From NCBI GenBank assembly GCA_021018995.1, contig CM037588.1, positions 88,634,765 through 88,698,764 on the forward strand: a stretch of DNA of 64,000 bases, in the 5' to 3' direction. Positions 11,496 through 22,250 of this stretch are shown one piece after another. The DNA comes from Chloranthus sessilifolius. Taxonomy: Eukaryota > Streptophyta > Magnoliopsida > Chloranthales > Chloranthaceae. Made by a program: the position numbers and the translations under genes. The notes under the pieces are model-generated. The model did not search any database. It was not told the DNA's origin and saw only the letters and a program-made list of their open reading frames with translations. Position 1 is the stretch's first letter. Every line of letters begins with the position of its first letter.

Positions 11496-13990
11496 TGTAG
11501 ACACCCCCATTTTGCCCTCTCGGGATATACAAATTTGTTCGGTCAACCTTTGACCTCATAACCTAAATTGGGACCATATGTTGAAACAATAGTATATGGC
11601 TGGACACAAGCTGAAACAATAGCTCTGTGGCTCAGGCCCCATGACTCTAACGTAGGGACTATACACTGAAATAATAGTACATAGCTGAACACAGGCTGAA
11701 ACAATAGCTCTGTGGTTTAGATATCATTGTAAGAAAACTATATACACAAATAATAGTATATAGTCAAAATGCAGACTGAAACACTAGTCTTGCATTTCAG
11801 ACCCCTTTGCCCTCATATTAGGACCATATGCTAAAATAATAGTATATGGCTGGACACAGGGTGAAACAATAGCTCTGTGGCTCAAGCCCCATAACCCTAA
11901 CATGGGGACCATGTATTGAAATAATAGTACATGGCTGAACATAGGTTGAAATAATAAATTTGTGGCTCAGATCCCAACGTAGGAAGACTATATACTAAAA
12001 TAATAGTATATAGTCAAACTATAGGCTAAAATAATAGTCTGGCATTTCAGACCCGTCCGAACTCGGACAGCCCTAAATTACACACCTAAAACCACATGCG
12101 TAATTCGATTGCACGCCAAAGCACAAATGCACAATCAGCCCCCCTTCAAAACCAGACTCCCTTTCCCAGACCACTCCGAGACTCGACCACACACTTCATA
12201 TGAAATGCGTGATCAGATTAAGCGCCCCAACACCAGCGCGCAATTGGCCTAAGCCTGACCTAGTCTTATAGTCCTTGACCCCCAAGTTTCCTCAATTAAA
12301 CACTTTGAAAGAGGTGCTTAATTGGATTGTACACCTTAAAATGGGCGTGTAATTAGTTCTAACATTATTAGAGCTAGGAAACTCGCTGAGCAAGTCAGCC
12401 GGTCACTCACTGAGTCAGTGACCGACTCAAAGTAATTAAGCACTGGGAGATCAGCGCATAACTCGGTTAAATGCCTGAAGTAGGGCGTTTAATTGGAGAA
12501 AAACCTCTAAAAGATATTTTTCTTAATTTCCCCAACGAGGCAAGAAATTTTTGAGAGAGAACGGATTTTTTTGGGATTTTGAAATCAGAGAACTCCAAGA
12601 ACGAACACATAGAGCAACGTAGCCATGATTTCGAAATTCAAGCTTAGAATCTTCGAGGTTTCTCTCCACAGCCCCGGTCCTAGGTAAAAATCTTAGTTTT
12701 AGACTTAGGATTTCTCTTAGTTTCAATTATTAATATTACTTCACTATTTTAGACCGTAGCACCATTTTTTGACCGTAATCTTCAATATTTGGTTCTAGTT
12801 CCCCATTTCTAGCCCCAGTCCTTAATCTGATAGTCTAAATTAACGACCCTAGGCTTTACTTCTGTTTTAAAATCTTTATTTCTAGTCCTATCATTAATCT
12901 CTGGTTCTAGTTCTTAGGTTCTATAACCAGTCCTTAATCATACGCTCTGATTTTCTGATTTCGGACCCGAATTCAGTCCTAGAATTTTAAATTTAAATTT
13001 TAATTCTTTAGTTTAATACTTTAAAAAAATCCTAAACGTTATTTCAGTTTTCTATATTTCTCGTTTCTCAATTTAATTCATAATTATTACCCCGAAGTCG
13101 ACTCTGAAAATCTAAAAATACCATTTTTATAACCCGAAATCCAATTTATCTTTAATCTCAGCCACCCGATTTGCCCAAGGGAGCTTATGGAGGGTAGTCG
13201 AGAACGAGGTCGATCCTCCTTAGCATAGCAGGCCCAAACCCTTTTTTTTAAATTATTTAGTTGCTTTAATTAGGATTAGAAAATCAGTTCCATAATTTCT
13301 TCTCAGAATTTTAGTACACTTAAGTTACATGCTTTATTTTTATTAAATCCTTAGAAGTCATTGCTTCGATTATAATTCTAGAAAAATATCAGTTCCCTTA
13401 TTTTAATTGAATTTTAGCATAGATAATTCAGTGCTTTAATTAGAATCTTAGGATAATTAATTTCTCGTTCTAATCGTAATTCTGGTAAAATTAGTCTCTT
13501 TATTTTAATTAGAGTTTTAGTAGAATTAGTTTCCTATTTCAATTAGAATTCTAGTAGGACTATTATAATTGCTCTAATTAGAATTTCAGTCAAATTATTA
13601 TATTGCTTTTGATTAGAATTTCAATACAATTAGTATACTTGCTTTATTTAGAAGTAGTATAATTAGCATGCTTGATTTAATTAGAGTTTCATTAAAAATT
13701 AATATACTTGTATCCCTAGTACAATTAGGAGATCGATATCAATTGGACTTTTAGTAGTATTAGGACACTAAATTAATTGGAGCTCTAATAAGATTAAGAA
13801 ACTAAAATTAATTAGACTCCTGATAGAATTAGAATACTAAATTAAATCAACAATAGTAAACCCACACGGTTAAACTCACAATAGAATTGGGAAGTCTAAA
13901 CTGATTAGAACCACAACAATAATGGAAAATAAAAGGAAAACTAAACTATCTAAATTATAAGAGACATAGCTGTTGACGTTCGCAGGCAGA
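11496..13990 (+). mobile_element. Probable 3' LTR of a Tat-like element (right end uncertain)
   Basis: Starts TGTAGACACCCCCATTTTGC, close to the start of the minus-strand Tat LTR at 17103 (TGTAGACACCCAAATTTGG on the minus strand). It contains a two-copy tandem repeat (11571-12055), then sequence rich in GCGTAATT-like phrases, then long AT-rich text with many AATTAGAATT-like repeats (about 13250-13870). I could not find a matching CA end or a target-site duplication, so the right boundary is a guess. The U5 signature seen in the other Tat LTRs (GAGTCGCCACCCGG on the opposite strand) is absent, so it is a different family or truncated. Confidence 0.4.
11571..12055 (+). repeat. Tandem repeat, two copies of about 250 bp, each with three subunits
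   Basis: GGACCATATG opens both copies, at 11571 and 11821. Within each copy a unit of about 80 bp recurs three times. Each unit contains TGAAAYAATAGTAYATGGCTG-like text followed by GGCTGAAACAATAGCTCTGTGG-like text in degenerate form. The repeat lies in the first 600 bp of the LTR, where U3 enhancers usually sit. Confidence 0.8.
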
Positions 13991-14656
13991 CGATTCAGTA
14001 AAGAAGTAGCCCACATCCGCTCTAGAGCATGATCATTGATGTGTTGCAGTGTCCTTAAATGTCTGCAGCTGATGATTGCAACAAACTAGGAACCTTTGTA
14101 GAAAAATCCCTTCTTTTTATTTTACCTTCACCATTCTAAATGTCGCATCGCTAGAGTCCACTTGAATAGAATTGGAGCCACTGATTCGAAGGGGACCGAG
14201 AGGACCCAGAAAAAGCGTGCACCAATAGGGACAGCAGGGGATAAGGCGATGCTGTTGTGCTGGCACCACAACGCTTTCTCTTTTTGGTTTTTGGTTTATA
14301 TAATTTTTTTTAAATATTTGGAAAGGGATTTTTTATGATGAAGGATTATGGGGCCTTTGAATTCCCGTTTCGGACGGTATTCGTACCCTAAATAAGTCTC
14401 TCAACGAGACCCCGATGCGCTTCAAAAGAATCAAAGGGGAATCCTTTGATCTATTGAAGGCATGGAAATCAACGCGAACAACCCGATCCCCCGGAGCGAG
14501 TCGATAAGAAGTTACCTTCTTTTGACTGGAGGGGGATTATTGGGTGTTGGATAGTGCAGGGTCTAGTTAGAGGTGTTAATTCGCTAAGTGGGGAACTCGG
14601 GATGGTGGAATAGGCCTTAGATTTGGGCTACACTACTCAGCTTGGCCAAATTTATG
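13991..14656. other. Unassigned sequence between two Tat-like remnants
   Basis: No domain is recognised. The 14340-14560 part (GGGGATTATTGGGTGTTGG near its end) may belong to the untranslated leader of the minus-oriented Tat element whose 5' LTR is at 15534-17103. The boundary between the two remnants could not be located. Confidence 0.3.
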
Positions 14657-14730
14657 ATTGGCGCATGTAATAGATGCGCCAATGCAAACCTGGTGAAATT
14701 TGGCTTGGTGCATGTATTAGTTGCGCCAGG
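14657..14730. repeat. Two 27-bp hairpin units (10-bp arms, 7-nt loop)
   Basis: 14657-14683 is a perfect inverted repeat: ATTGGCGCAT, loop GTAATAG, ATGCGCCAAT. 14704-14730 is an imperfect second unit (CTTGGTGCAT, GTATTAG, TTGCGCCAGG). Three more units with the same geometry are in the Tat LTR at 16534-16684. Confidence 0.85.
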
Positions 14731-15237
14731 TAAATAGTGGGGTCAAATAATTTTTGACAGCAGAATAGCATGCCCGAATTCAATCTGTTTTCATTGGTTT
14801 TCTGGAACCAATGCTTTCGGGGACTAATTCCTTAGTTGTATCGAGTTTCTCCTCACCAAACCTAGGAATACAAGTTCGGTATAACTCCACTAACGCGCTC
14901 CCCCAAGGGTTTTAAGCTTTGTAATAGGATAGGTTACCCACCCGATATACCTCCAGTGCAAGCGCCTTCTCAGATACTAGGTGAGCTGGTACTTTTTTGG
15001 ATCATCACTAGGGGTTGCCTCCGTACTAAGAATCAGGTGTTTGTATCATTGCCTAAAAATTCCAACCCTTTGAAAATCTACCCCTGTAAAACATCAAGTA
15101 AGTCCCATTCTTGATTCAATTTTAATTTCCAATTTTGTAAGGGAGTTTTCTTTAAGTCCAAAAACAGGTGGTGAAGGTCCCGTGCCGCCTCTACGAGCCG
15201 CGCCCACTGGTAGTATATGATTGCGAGAAATATAAAT

Positions 15238-15425
15238 GCACAAGTAGGCCCGCCAAACAGCTAAGGCGTGTAAATGGCGGAAAAGTAAATGAAATGGAAA
15301 GACAAAGTGCAAGTAGGCCCACCAATTGGTTAAGGCACGTAAATGACAGAAAAGTAAGTAAAATGTAAAGACAATGCGCAAGTAGACCCGCCATTCAGCT
15401 AAGGCACATAAATAACAAAAATATA
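15238..15425. repeat. Short tandem repeat, about 2.7 copies of 70 bp
   Basis: Three successive units begin GCACAAGTAGGCCCGCCA, GCAAGTAGGCCCACCA and GCAAGTAGACCCGCCA. Each is followed by a GCTAAGGC-like segment and A-rich sequence. It lies within the presumed leader of the minus-strand Tat element, close to its primer-binding site. The weak ORFs on both strands here are by-products of the repeat. Confidence 0.8.
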
Positions 15426-15513
15426 GGGGTGAGTGAAACTAAGAGGAAATAAGTGAAATATTAGTGAAATCAAAGATAGAGGCCAAATTTCAAGGGGAAG
15501 CTCTACTAGCTAC

Positions 15514-15531
15514 TCCCCAGCAGAGTTGCCA
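15514..15531 (-). other. Primer-binding site of minus-strand Tat-like element
   Basis: On the minus strand this reads TGGCAACTCTGCTGGGGA, two bases after the LTR end. It closely matches the TGGCGACTCTGCTGGGGA-type primer-binding site used by plant Tat/Ogre elements, complementary to a tRNA 3' end (tRNA-Arg type as usually assigned). It shows that the LTR to its right is the 5' LTR of a minus-strand element whose body runs leftward. Confidence 0.8.
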
Positions 15532-15533
15532 TT

Positions 15534-17103
15534 TGTGCAATTGTGGAATTTTTAACAATCCCGTTGCGACGATTGCGTACTCTCTAAAAGATGTCGAGTC
15601 GCCACCCGGAGCTTTTGGTGTCCCGGGAAACCCAAATCAATATTAAATGCACCGAAGTGCCAAATATGACTCTGATTCACCGGTCTACACCAAAGGCTCT
15701 TGCGTAAGGGCTTCAGTTATAGATCGAGAAGGTGTTAGGCCCCCGATCAACCGCTCTCAAGTGGTCTCTACTTATGGCCGAAGATAAAAAAAAAACATGG
15801 AGATAAAAAGAGCACTTCCTCTTGCCCAAAGGCACTATGATCCTATTTGTGCCCCTCCATTCCTACCGAGATTTCGATGCGTAACGGCACAAATTCAAGG
15901 ATAGAGCAAAAGCTAAGAAGGTAAAGGGGAGAGCTGGAGCTCTCGAGCCCTTTTTGCACCCTTGTGGACCTTCGCGTAGGTGCACTTGATGAGGTTCCGA
16001 TAGCTTGGATGATGGAATAAAGGGTTCTAACTCCTAGGGCTTGATAGCTAAGAGGTAGAGGAAGAAGGCTAGAGGATGGTTCTCTCCTAACTCGAGGGTT
16101 TTATGCTAGAATATAAGGATCAAATGAAGCTTTAGACTTCTGGAATTTGTATGGGGAAAAGGTGCACCAATGGGGAGGAAAGCTCTCTCTTAATCTTTTC
16201 TCTTTTGGAATTTTTTCAAGCAATTTGCAAGGGGGGGTAGCTCTCTATTTATAGGGAAAGGGGAGGTTAAGAGGGCACTTAAGTGCTAATTAGGTTTAGC
16301 AATTAGGTAATCTCCTAATCTAAGGTTTCCTAGGATTTTGATGGCTTGGAAAAGTGGGCAAGATGTTTCAATGGTAGATGATAGGGTGAGGTTTCAAATG
16401 ACTAAAGGGTTGCAAATAGGGTAAGCATGGGTGCTACAGTCCTAATGAAACCCATCCTACACTTTGAGATGGTAGACAAGTCAAACCCTAAAAGTGATTT
16501 TTGAGCAAAAACCATCAGAATACTATAGCTAAGTATGGCGCAAGTAATAGATGCACCAAGCAAAACTACAGTGGCTGGAAGTTCAGAGCCCGCGAGGAAG
16601 AGGGGTTAAGCTTGGCGCAACTAATAGATGCACCAAGCCATTTCTGGGGATAAATGGCTTGACACAAGTATTACTTGCGCCACCTATGACTATCCTCTCG
16701 TGAACCTCTAGTGAGGTTCAATGCAGGCCTTGTGAGGTTCCCAAGTTGCCCATTTTGGGCCCCAAACATTGGTTCACCGTAACTTTTGATGCGTAACTTG
16801 GATCAGGGCGATTCTTAGCTTGCTGAAAAGCTAGAAACCTTTACTTTTCAATGGTATATGATTTAATCTCAGTAGAGGTCCCTGCCAGACCTAATACTCT
16901 TCTCTCTAACCTTTGCTGGGAAGGGTTAACTATGGGTTCAGAGGGGTTTTTAAAGGTTGGGATTGGTTCCTAATGGTTCGGGGAGGGTTTTAAAGGATCC
17001 TAGGTGATTCCTAAGGGTTCGAATAATTCTATCAGAAGCTCAGAGGTGCGCCTCTCTCAAAGTATGTCTCGATCGGGCCTTGGGCCAAATTTGGGTGTCT
17101 ACA
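15534..17103 (-). mobile_element. 5' LTR of a minus-strand Tat-like retrotransposon
   Basis: On the minus strand the LTR starts TGTAGACACCCAAATTTGG at 17103 and ends CAATTGCACA at 15534, giving 1570 bp with TG...CA ends and an adjacent primer-binding site. The U5 part carries the GAGTCGCCACCCGGAGC block (plus strand near 15598), which is repeated almost unchanged at 63561 in another LTR. Three hairpin units lie at 16534-16684. Its right end abuts CACTA coding sequence at 17104. No second LTR of this copy is in the window, so the element is truncated or continues in an unrecognised form. Confidence 0.8.
16534..16684. repeat. Three 27-bp hairpin units in the Tat LTR
   Basis: Units at 16534-16560 (TATGGCGCAA, GTAATAG, ATGCACCAAG), 16611-16637 (CTTGGCGCAA, CTAATAG, ATGCACCAAG) and 16658-16684 (CTTGACACAA, GTATTAC, TTGCGCCACC). 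Arms of 10 bp and a 7-nt loop are kept in all. The loop core is TAATAG or its near reverse complement. Confidence 0.85.
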
Positions 17104-17109
17104 TCATGA

Positions 17110-17503
17110 TACAGTGACAATAAATGATCATTTAATATGCAACAGATTCATAAAAAGTTACACGAAATGAATTTTTCATGGCGAGGATATAATTTAAGAA
17201 AGTTCTGTAAAGAATAATATGGTAGATAGTGAAACTGATGATCAGGACACGAGTGACGACATGATGGGTATGTTGTATGATGTTCAAGTCCCAAACGAAG
17301 TTGCAGAGGGTTTAGTGCAGGAAGAGAATTATTTACCAAATGCTAGTGCTGCTAAATTTTATAAATTGGTACATGATGGGGAGCAAGATTTGTATCTAGG
17401 ATGTAAATCACACACAAAAGTGTCCTTTATTGTTAGGTTATGGCCTATTAAATGCCTAGGTGGATGGAGCAATAATTCATTCTCTATGTTGCTTGACTTG
17501 TTA
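17110..17503 (+). pseudogene. CACTA transposase, N-terminal part (transposase-associated domain to start of tnp2)
   Basis: The plus strand reads HLICNRFIKSYTK, a stop, then IFHGED. This fits the end of the transposase-associated domain (PF13963, consensus like HL..NGF...Y..W..HGE), with the Trp codon changed to TGA. The next frame (from 17219) continues with an acidic linker (DSETDDQDTSDDMM) and then KFYKLVHDGEQDLYLGC and GWSNNSFSMLLDLL, the typical segment before the tnp2 core. Coding stops exactly at the TGTTA duplication where solo LTR C inserted. The true N-terminus is lost to the left. Confidence 0.8.
17499..17503. repeat. Target-site duplication of LTR C, left copy (TGTTA)
   Basis: TGTTA is repeated at 30070-30074, on the other side of the inserted block. 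The perfect match fixes the ends of LTR C. Confidence 0.9.
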
Positions 17504-18383
17504 TGTGACAGCTCGAATTTTAGCACTCGAAAATCCGTGCCGTCGACACGACCCTTGAGGCCGTGCACGACACACACGCGGTATAGTTGGTAAATCCACA
17601 CACAAAGTAAAAGCAAAGCACATAACTAAAGTACAAAAAGTTAAACAACTGAACTAAATCTCTAGTTCTACTATAATACTATAAAACATAAACCAAAAGA
17701 CAGTTCAAATCCCATGTCGTAGCATGAGCAAAAGAACCGACCAGAACCATCGATGACGAAACAAAAGTCACCCCAGATGGTTCACCAAAAGAATATCTCT
17801 CAATATACATAATCTCTACAAAAAGGCCGGACATACCAAGCCGTACAAAATACTATCTCAAAAATCAAAGTAACGCAGTGGTCTACTAAAAGAACTCCTT
17901 CGAAGGGGGCTCTGACTCCTCCTCAGGAACAAACTCCGTATCCTCTTCATCCACGTTACAAGATGCAACAGCCACTAACTGAACATGTAAAGCTACATCA
18001 TAGCTCAATAAGGAATTAACTGAACGTATAGTCAAAAGGGGGGTGAGCTACATCATAGCTCAATAAGGAATTAACTGAACATGTAAAGCTATCTTACTCA
18101 CACATATTTCATTGCATACGCTAAATATGATCTCATAAGCTGAAAATAATTTAAAACATTTAAATTACCAACACTTGAACTGAATTACACATTTCCAATC
18201 TTATCTTTTCTTTCTTGTTCTCATATCACACAAAGACTTGTCTCACAAACTTAAATCAAGTCACTTCAATAATCTCTAGGCAATATAGCATCGAGCCCCA
18301 ATGGAATACCCTCCATCGTCGTTCAATTGAACCCTTTTTCATGTAAACACAAGCTCAAGTCCCTTGCATAGAGGTGACTTGGC

Positions 18384-18418
18384 TCACAGACACCTCCCCG
18401 GTAGCGGCGCCAAAAACT
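18384..18418 (-). other. Extra primer-binding-site segment outside the 3' LTR of element D
   Basis: On the minus strand, just beyond the 3' LTR, lies AGTTTTTGGCGCCGCTACCG and then GGGAGGTGTCTGTGA. This is the sequence that normally follows only a 5' LTR, including a tRNA-Asp-type binding site at 18395-18412. It matches the true copy at 26791-26824 and continues past the binding site, so it derives from element sequence rather than from copied tRNA. Confidence 0.85.
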
Positions 18419-20560
18419 TGTTGGGTGATTCCAGTGTGCTGATTTATGGTGTGAACATCAAGAGAAAATAGAGATGGGTTCAGTACAGTTGGGAAATCCT
18501 AGACCTGCAAGATACAGGGTCCTTTATAGCAAGTTTTAAAAGTAAGGGGAAGTCCACAGATAGGTGGTTTGGAATTAAGTAAATCGCTAGATCTGTAAGA
18601 GATTTGGCACCCTAACTATTGTTGATCTAGCTAAAAGACAGGGGAGAGATTAGGTTGGAGTTTCACTTAATCTAAACTACAATAAAGATGCAGATTGTCT
18701 TAGATCGAATCTGGAACCTCAAGTCTTGTAGATGGAGGGTTTAAAAACTCAGAAAATGGAGAACAGCTTGGAGATTGTTTTCACTGTAATCAGGTTGAGC
18801 TAAGCATATTACTGGGGTTCAAAAGCACACAAGTCCCTCACCTGGCCACAATCACAGCTGCAGAGTATAAATTCCACTCCAAATCACAGGATCCACCTGG
18901 TCTTAAGGCTATGATCTGTCCACTTTAATGGTCACAGACCATCCTATAGACTTTATCGAATCCATGGATTGCAGCAGATGAATCCAATTGAGGCTTGAGC
19001 TTAGATTAACCTTAAGGTTATGATCTGTACACTTTAAAGGTCACAGACCATCCTAGGGATCTCCTACAAAGCCAGATCCTCAATTAGAACAATTAAAACC
19101 ACTACAGATGCTGGAAATTCCAGGTCACAGATGCAGGAAATTACAGGGATATCAGATCCAGGGAATTCAGATGATATCCAAGAGGTCTACCAGTTAAGTG
19201 GGTGAGCTGATCAAGCAACTCCTCTACACAAATCCGATCGAGCACCAAAAGGAATCAAAAGAGCTTTAGATCTAATTAAAACATTGAAAACAACATTTAC
19301 ATTGCAAACAAGGTCACTCTTAAAATGGAATGCTCTTAGATATGTAGTCTGTGCAGCAATTAACCCCAGCAACATTCTTAACCTTACCCAATCACAAATC
19401 TAACTCACTCCTTGCTGCTCCTAGGGAATTAGCCAACCATGGTTGGGCTAAAGGAAGGAAAATAGAATCTTGCAGCAAGTCCTGATCTCCAGGAAATTAT
19501 TCAGAATTTCGATCCTCCCCAATGGTAATTGGGGATCTCTATATATAGCTTTCTCCTCTATTTTTCCCGCCAAAAATCCCTTCTAGAAGGTCGTTAGAGT
19601 TTGTTAGAGTTCTATTAAAGCACATGGGTTGGTTAGGGCTTTCTAGGGCATCTTCTAGAACCTCGCACCGATCACCAAAGTGTCTCCAGTTGCATGCAGC
19701 AGGTCATTGAATCTCCACGTGTGCACGGCTGAATTTTTGAGAATTTTTGCACATGATTTCGACAGGTTTAAGGTGCTTTCGACAGGTTAATATAGAGCTT
19801 TTTGGTCCTTTCGCTAGTTTCTCAGAACTGTTCGATAGGTTCCGATAGGATGAGCCTTCATTTAGAGTTCCAGCCTTCTCAGTCTTTGGTTTGGAGTATT
19901 CGACAGGTTGAAAGGACTCTTCGACAGGTTGGAGAACCATTTCGATAGGTTCCTTTTTGCATGTTATCCCTTCGATAAGATTGCTCTTACTCCTATCGAA
20001 AGACTCAATCACCATTCGATAGGTTCAGTTCCAGCACATTCATCTCGTTAGGTTCAAGAACCATTCAATAGGTTTCTTTGACGCTTCAGGTAGGATTTCG
20101 ATAGGATGGTTTCTTCATTCCTTTCAGTTGCTCGATAGGTTCTTGGATCTTTTCGAACTGCTCTATCCGCACGAATTCATCCTTCTTCTGCCTTCCGATT
20201 CTATTGAAAACTTCTTCAACTGTACGAATTCTTCCTTTCTTTGCTTTCAGCTCCTATCAAACTCTTCAGGTGACCCATCGATAGGACGTTTTCAACCTAT
20301 TCTCACTTTCTTCACCTTGTCCTGCTGTAGCCACGAGCTCCAAGGGTTCAATGATGTGCTACCCTTGGGTGTGCTATTGTTGAGTTCATCCTATACTGAG
20401 AGATGGCTCCTTGTTGGGCATTCTTGAGTGCTTTTCTTTCATTAGTATCTTCTTTTATTGTTGTCTACAACATGCACTTGACAAGGGCTTATTAGTGTGC
20501 TCATAGGTCTATCAATGGTCAAGTTATAGGGTGAAAAGTCCCATTTTTCACCACTTAACA
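18419..20560 (-). mobile_element. 3' LTR of element D
   Basis: 2142 bp; on the plus strand it runs from TGTTGGGTGATTCC to CACTTAACA and is collinear with 26825-28965. It contains a TATA-like CTATATATAG (19539-19548), the TTCGATAGG array (about 19750-20290) and two copies of the leader module (near 18900-18945 and 19015-19055). Numerous single-base differences from the 5' LTR indicate an old insertion. Confidence 0.9.
19750..20290 (-). repeat. TTCGATAGG-type motif array in D 3' LTR
   Basis: More than a dozen degenerate copies of TTCGATAGGTT and TTCGACAGGTT, some inverted (CCTATCGAA). The same array is in the 5' LTR (about 28160-28690) and inside the element (23341-23660). In transcription direction it lies upstream of the LTR TATA-like box. 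Confidence 0.9.
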
Positions 20561-20575
20561 CACCCCCAAACCTAA
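20561..20575 (-). other. Polypurine tract of element D
   Basis: On the minus strand this reads TTAGGTTTGGGGGTG directly before the LTR start TGTTAAG. The equivalent tract of element B is TTAGGTTTAGGGGTG at 57958-57972, supporting their close relation. Confidence 0.85.
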
Positions 20576-22250
20576 GCTTTGCTAGTCCCTGAGCAAAGGA
20601 GAATTAAAAGGAAATAAAAATGTAACTTTCGTAGGGAGCACAGATGCATTTAGCATATGCACCAAGCCGTTTAAACCCCTAGGTGATCCCTAGTGGAGGA
20701 GTGAAGTCTCCTGAGGGTTTTCAGTGAAGGTACCCACAAACTTTTCCAATACACTTAGTTAATAATAGTGCAACCTGTTAAAGCAGAGTTTAAGCAAATC
20801 AAATAAATTCACATCATGCCCATTCATTAAAGGAAATTCAACAGAAAAATATCTATTTGAAAATATGAAAGTTTGCTGAAATCTCTCTATCATCACTTAG
20901 TTTGTGTCAAGGAATTTCTCCGAAATTTTATGCAAAACTCATCATCACTTTGAGGATCCTGCTCAGATACCTCCCCCATCAACTGGATTTCAGACCCGAG
21001 TCTCACTAGGGCTGTTCACTCATTAGTACAGAGAAGAGGGGTAAATCATATCTCTCCGCTTAAGAGCAGTTGCAGCCCTCAAATAGGACTGCAAGCAGGA
21101 GCATAGGCATTGCTTGAATTTCTGACTTTTCCAGCTCTTTTTACCATAGATTAAGCAGATTCTCATCTCCACATGACAGCTCAATCCACTTTCAGATCAG
21201 TAAGGTCTTTTTATTAGATTGTAATGTGGCTGAGGGATGAGGTTTGTGAAGGAACAAAAAGGGATAACAGAGTTCAAAATTGAGAAATTAGTAAAGGAAA
21301 GGAGGTGATTCATGACTTCACCTTCTTCAATTCAGAACCTCTTCACTGTCTTTTTGAATTTTTCAGACTTGAAGTGATCAGCTTCTTGTCTTATTGTAGA
21401 TTTTTAAGTGGAGTGACTTCTCTTCCTCATTCTTTTCCTTTGTTTCCCCCTTTTTTTTTTATATGTGTGTGGGTTGGAATGCCACAACATCACAAACTGT
21501 GTTTTCCTTTCTTTTGACCAAATTTGCCACCTTGCTCGTCAAACCTCATTTCTCCTTCCATTTCTTGATTTCTCAGATTGGGGGTAGACTGAAATGGGCC
21601 AAAGGGGTTTTGGGTTCAAACTTTCTGGTTTCTATCAAAGAAAATTGGGATTGTTTTTTTTTATTTTTTTTTATGGATCAAAAAGGTGTGTATCAAGGGT
21701 AGTTCAAAGGTGGGGAATTTTAGGCTCAAACTGTCCAAAGGATGGCCTTACTTCACGTCTTCAATGAGTGTTGTCAAGTTGTTTCAACTCGGATTTGCCT
21801 AACTTCTAGTGATCAAGATTAGGTCCAGTTAGTCCTTAAAGCAGAAAGAATTGCCATGACACGCTTCAAAGAAATCTTTCAGGCCCAATTCTCACTGGGT
21901 ATGGCCTTCCATCCAATTTTTCTGGGGGGTATCTTCAAAGTCTCTGCTCGTTGCTGGTTTATTACAGATCAAAAACTTCTTCAAAAATTCTTGACATTTT
22001 CTTCATGAAAAATGTTAAAACTTCAGCTTACTTCAGTGGTTTTAAAGTTTCCTTAACAACAAATATGAGGTGAATTCATTCTCTTTTCGATTATTCCTTT
22101 TTAACTTGGCTGCACTAAAATTAACTAGTTTATTGGCATACATGCCACACCCCCAAATCTTAACCAAATAGTGCCCTCATTGTTTTGAGAAAATGCAATC
22201 AAGAGAGAGACAGGGTAGGAAGATATCTATAGAATAACACAATAAAAATG
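20576..22250 (-). other. 3' non-coding region of element D
   Basis: No supported ORF. Segments match the 3' non-coding region of element B. For example CTATGCTCCTGCTTGCA (minus strand, near 21100) corresponds to CTATGCTCATGCTTGCA near 57440 in B. The stretch before the polypurine tract (GGGACTAGCAAAG on the minus strand) is shared too. Such conservation without coding suggests a cis-acting role or recent common origin. Confidence 0.7.

Noticed and set aside
17504-17515. LTR C boundary at 17506 (TGACAGC) instead of 17504
   Set aside because: Only a start at 17504 gives perfect TGTTA duplications on both sides and the GCTGTCACA end seen in element A.
18395-18412. tRNA gene at CCCCGGTAGCGGCGCCA
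   Set aside because: Only the 3' end complement of a tRNA is present; it is a primer-binding site, with no cloverleaf.
20128-20427. Plus-strand ORF of 99 codons repeated at 28432-28833
   Set aside because: Lies on the antisense strand of both D LTRs and repeats with the LTR; no domain.
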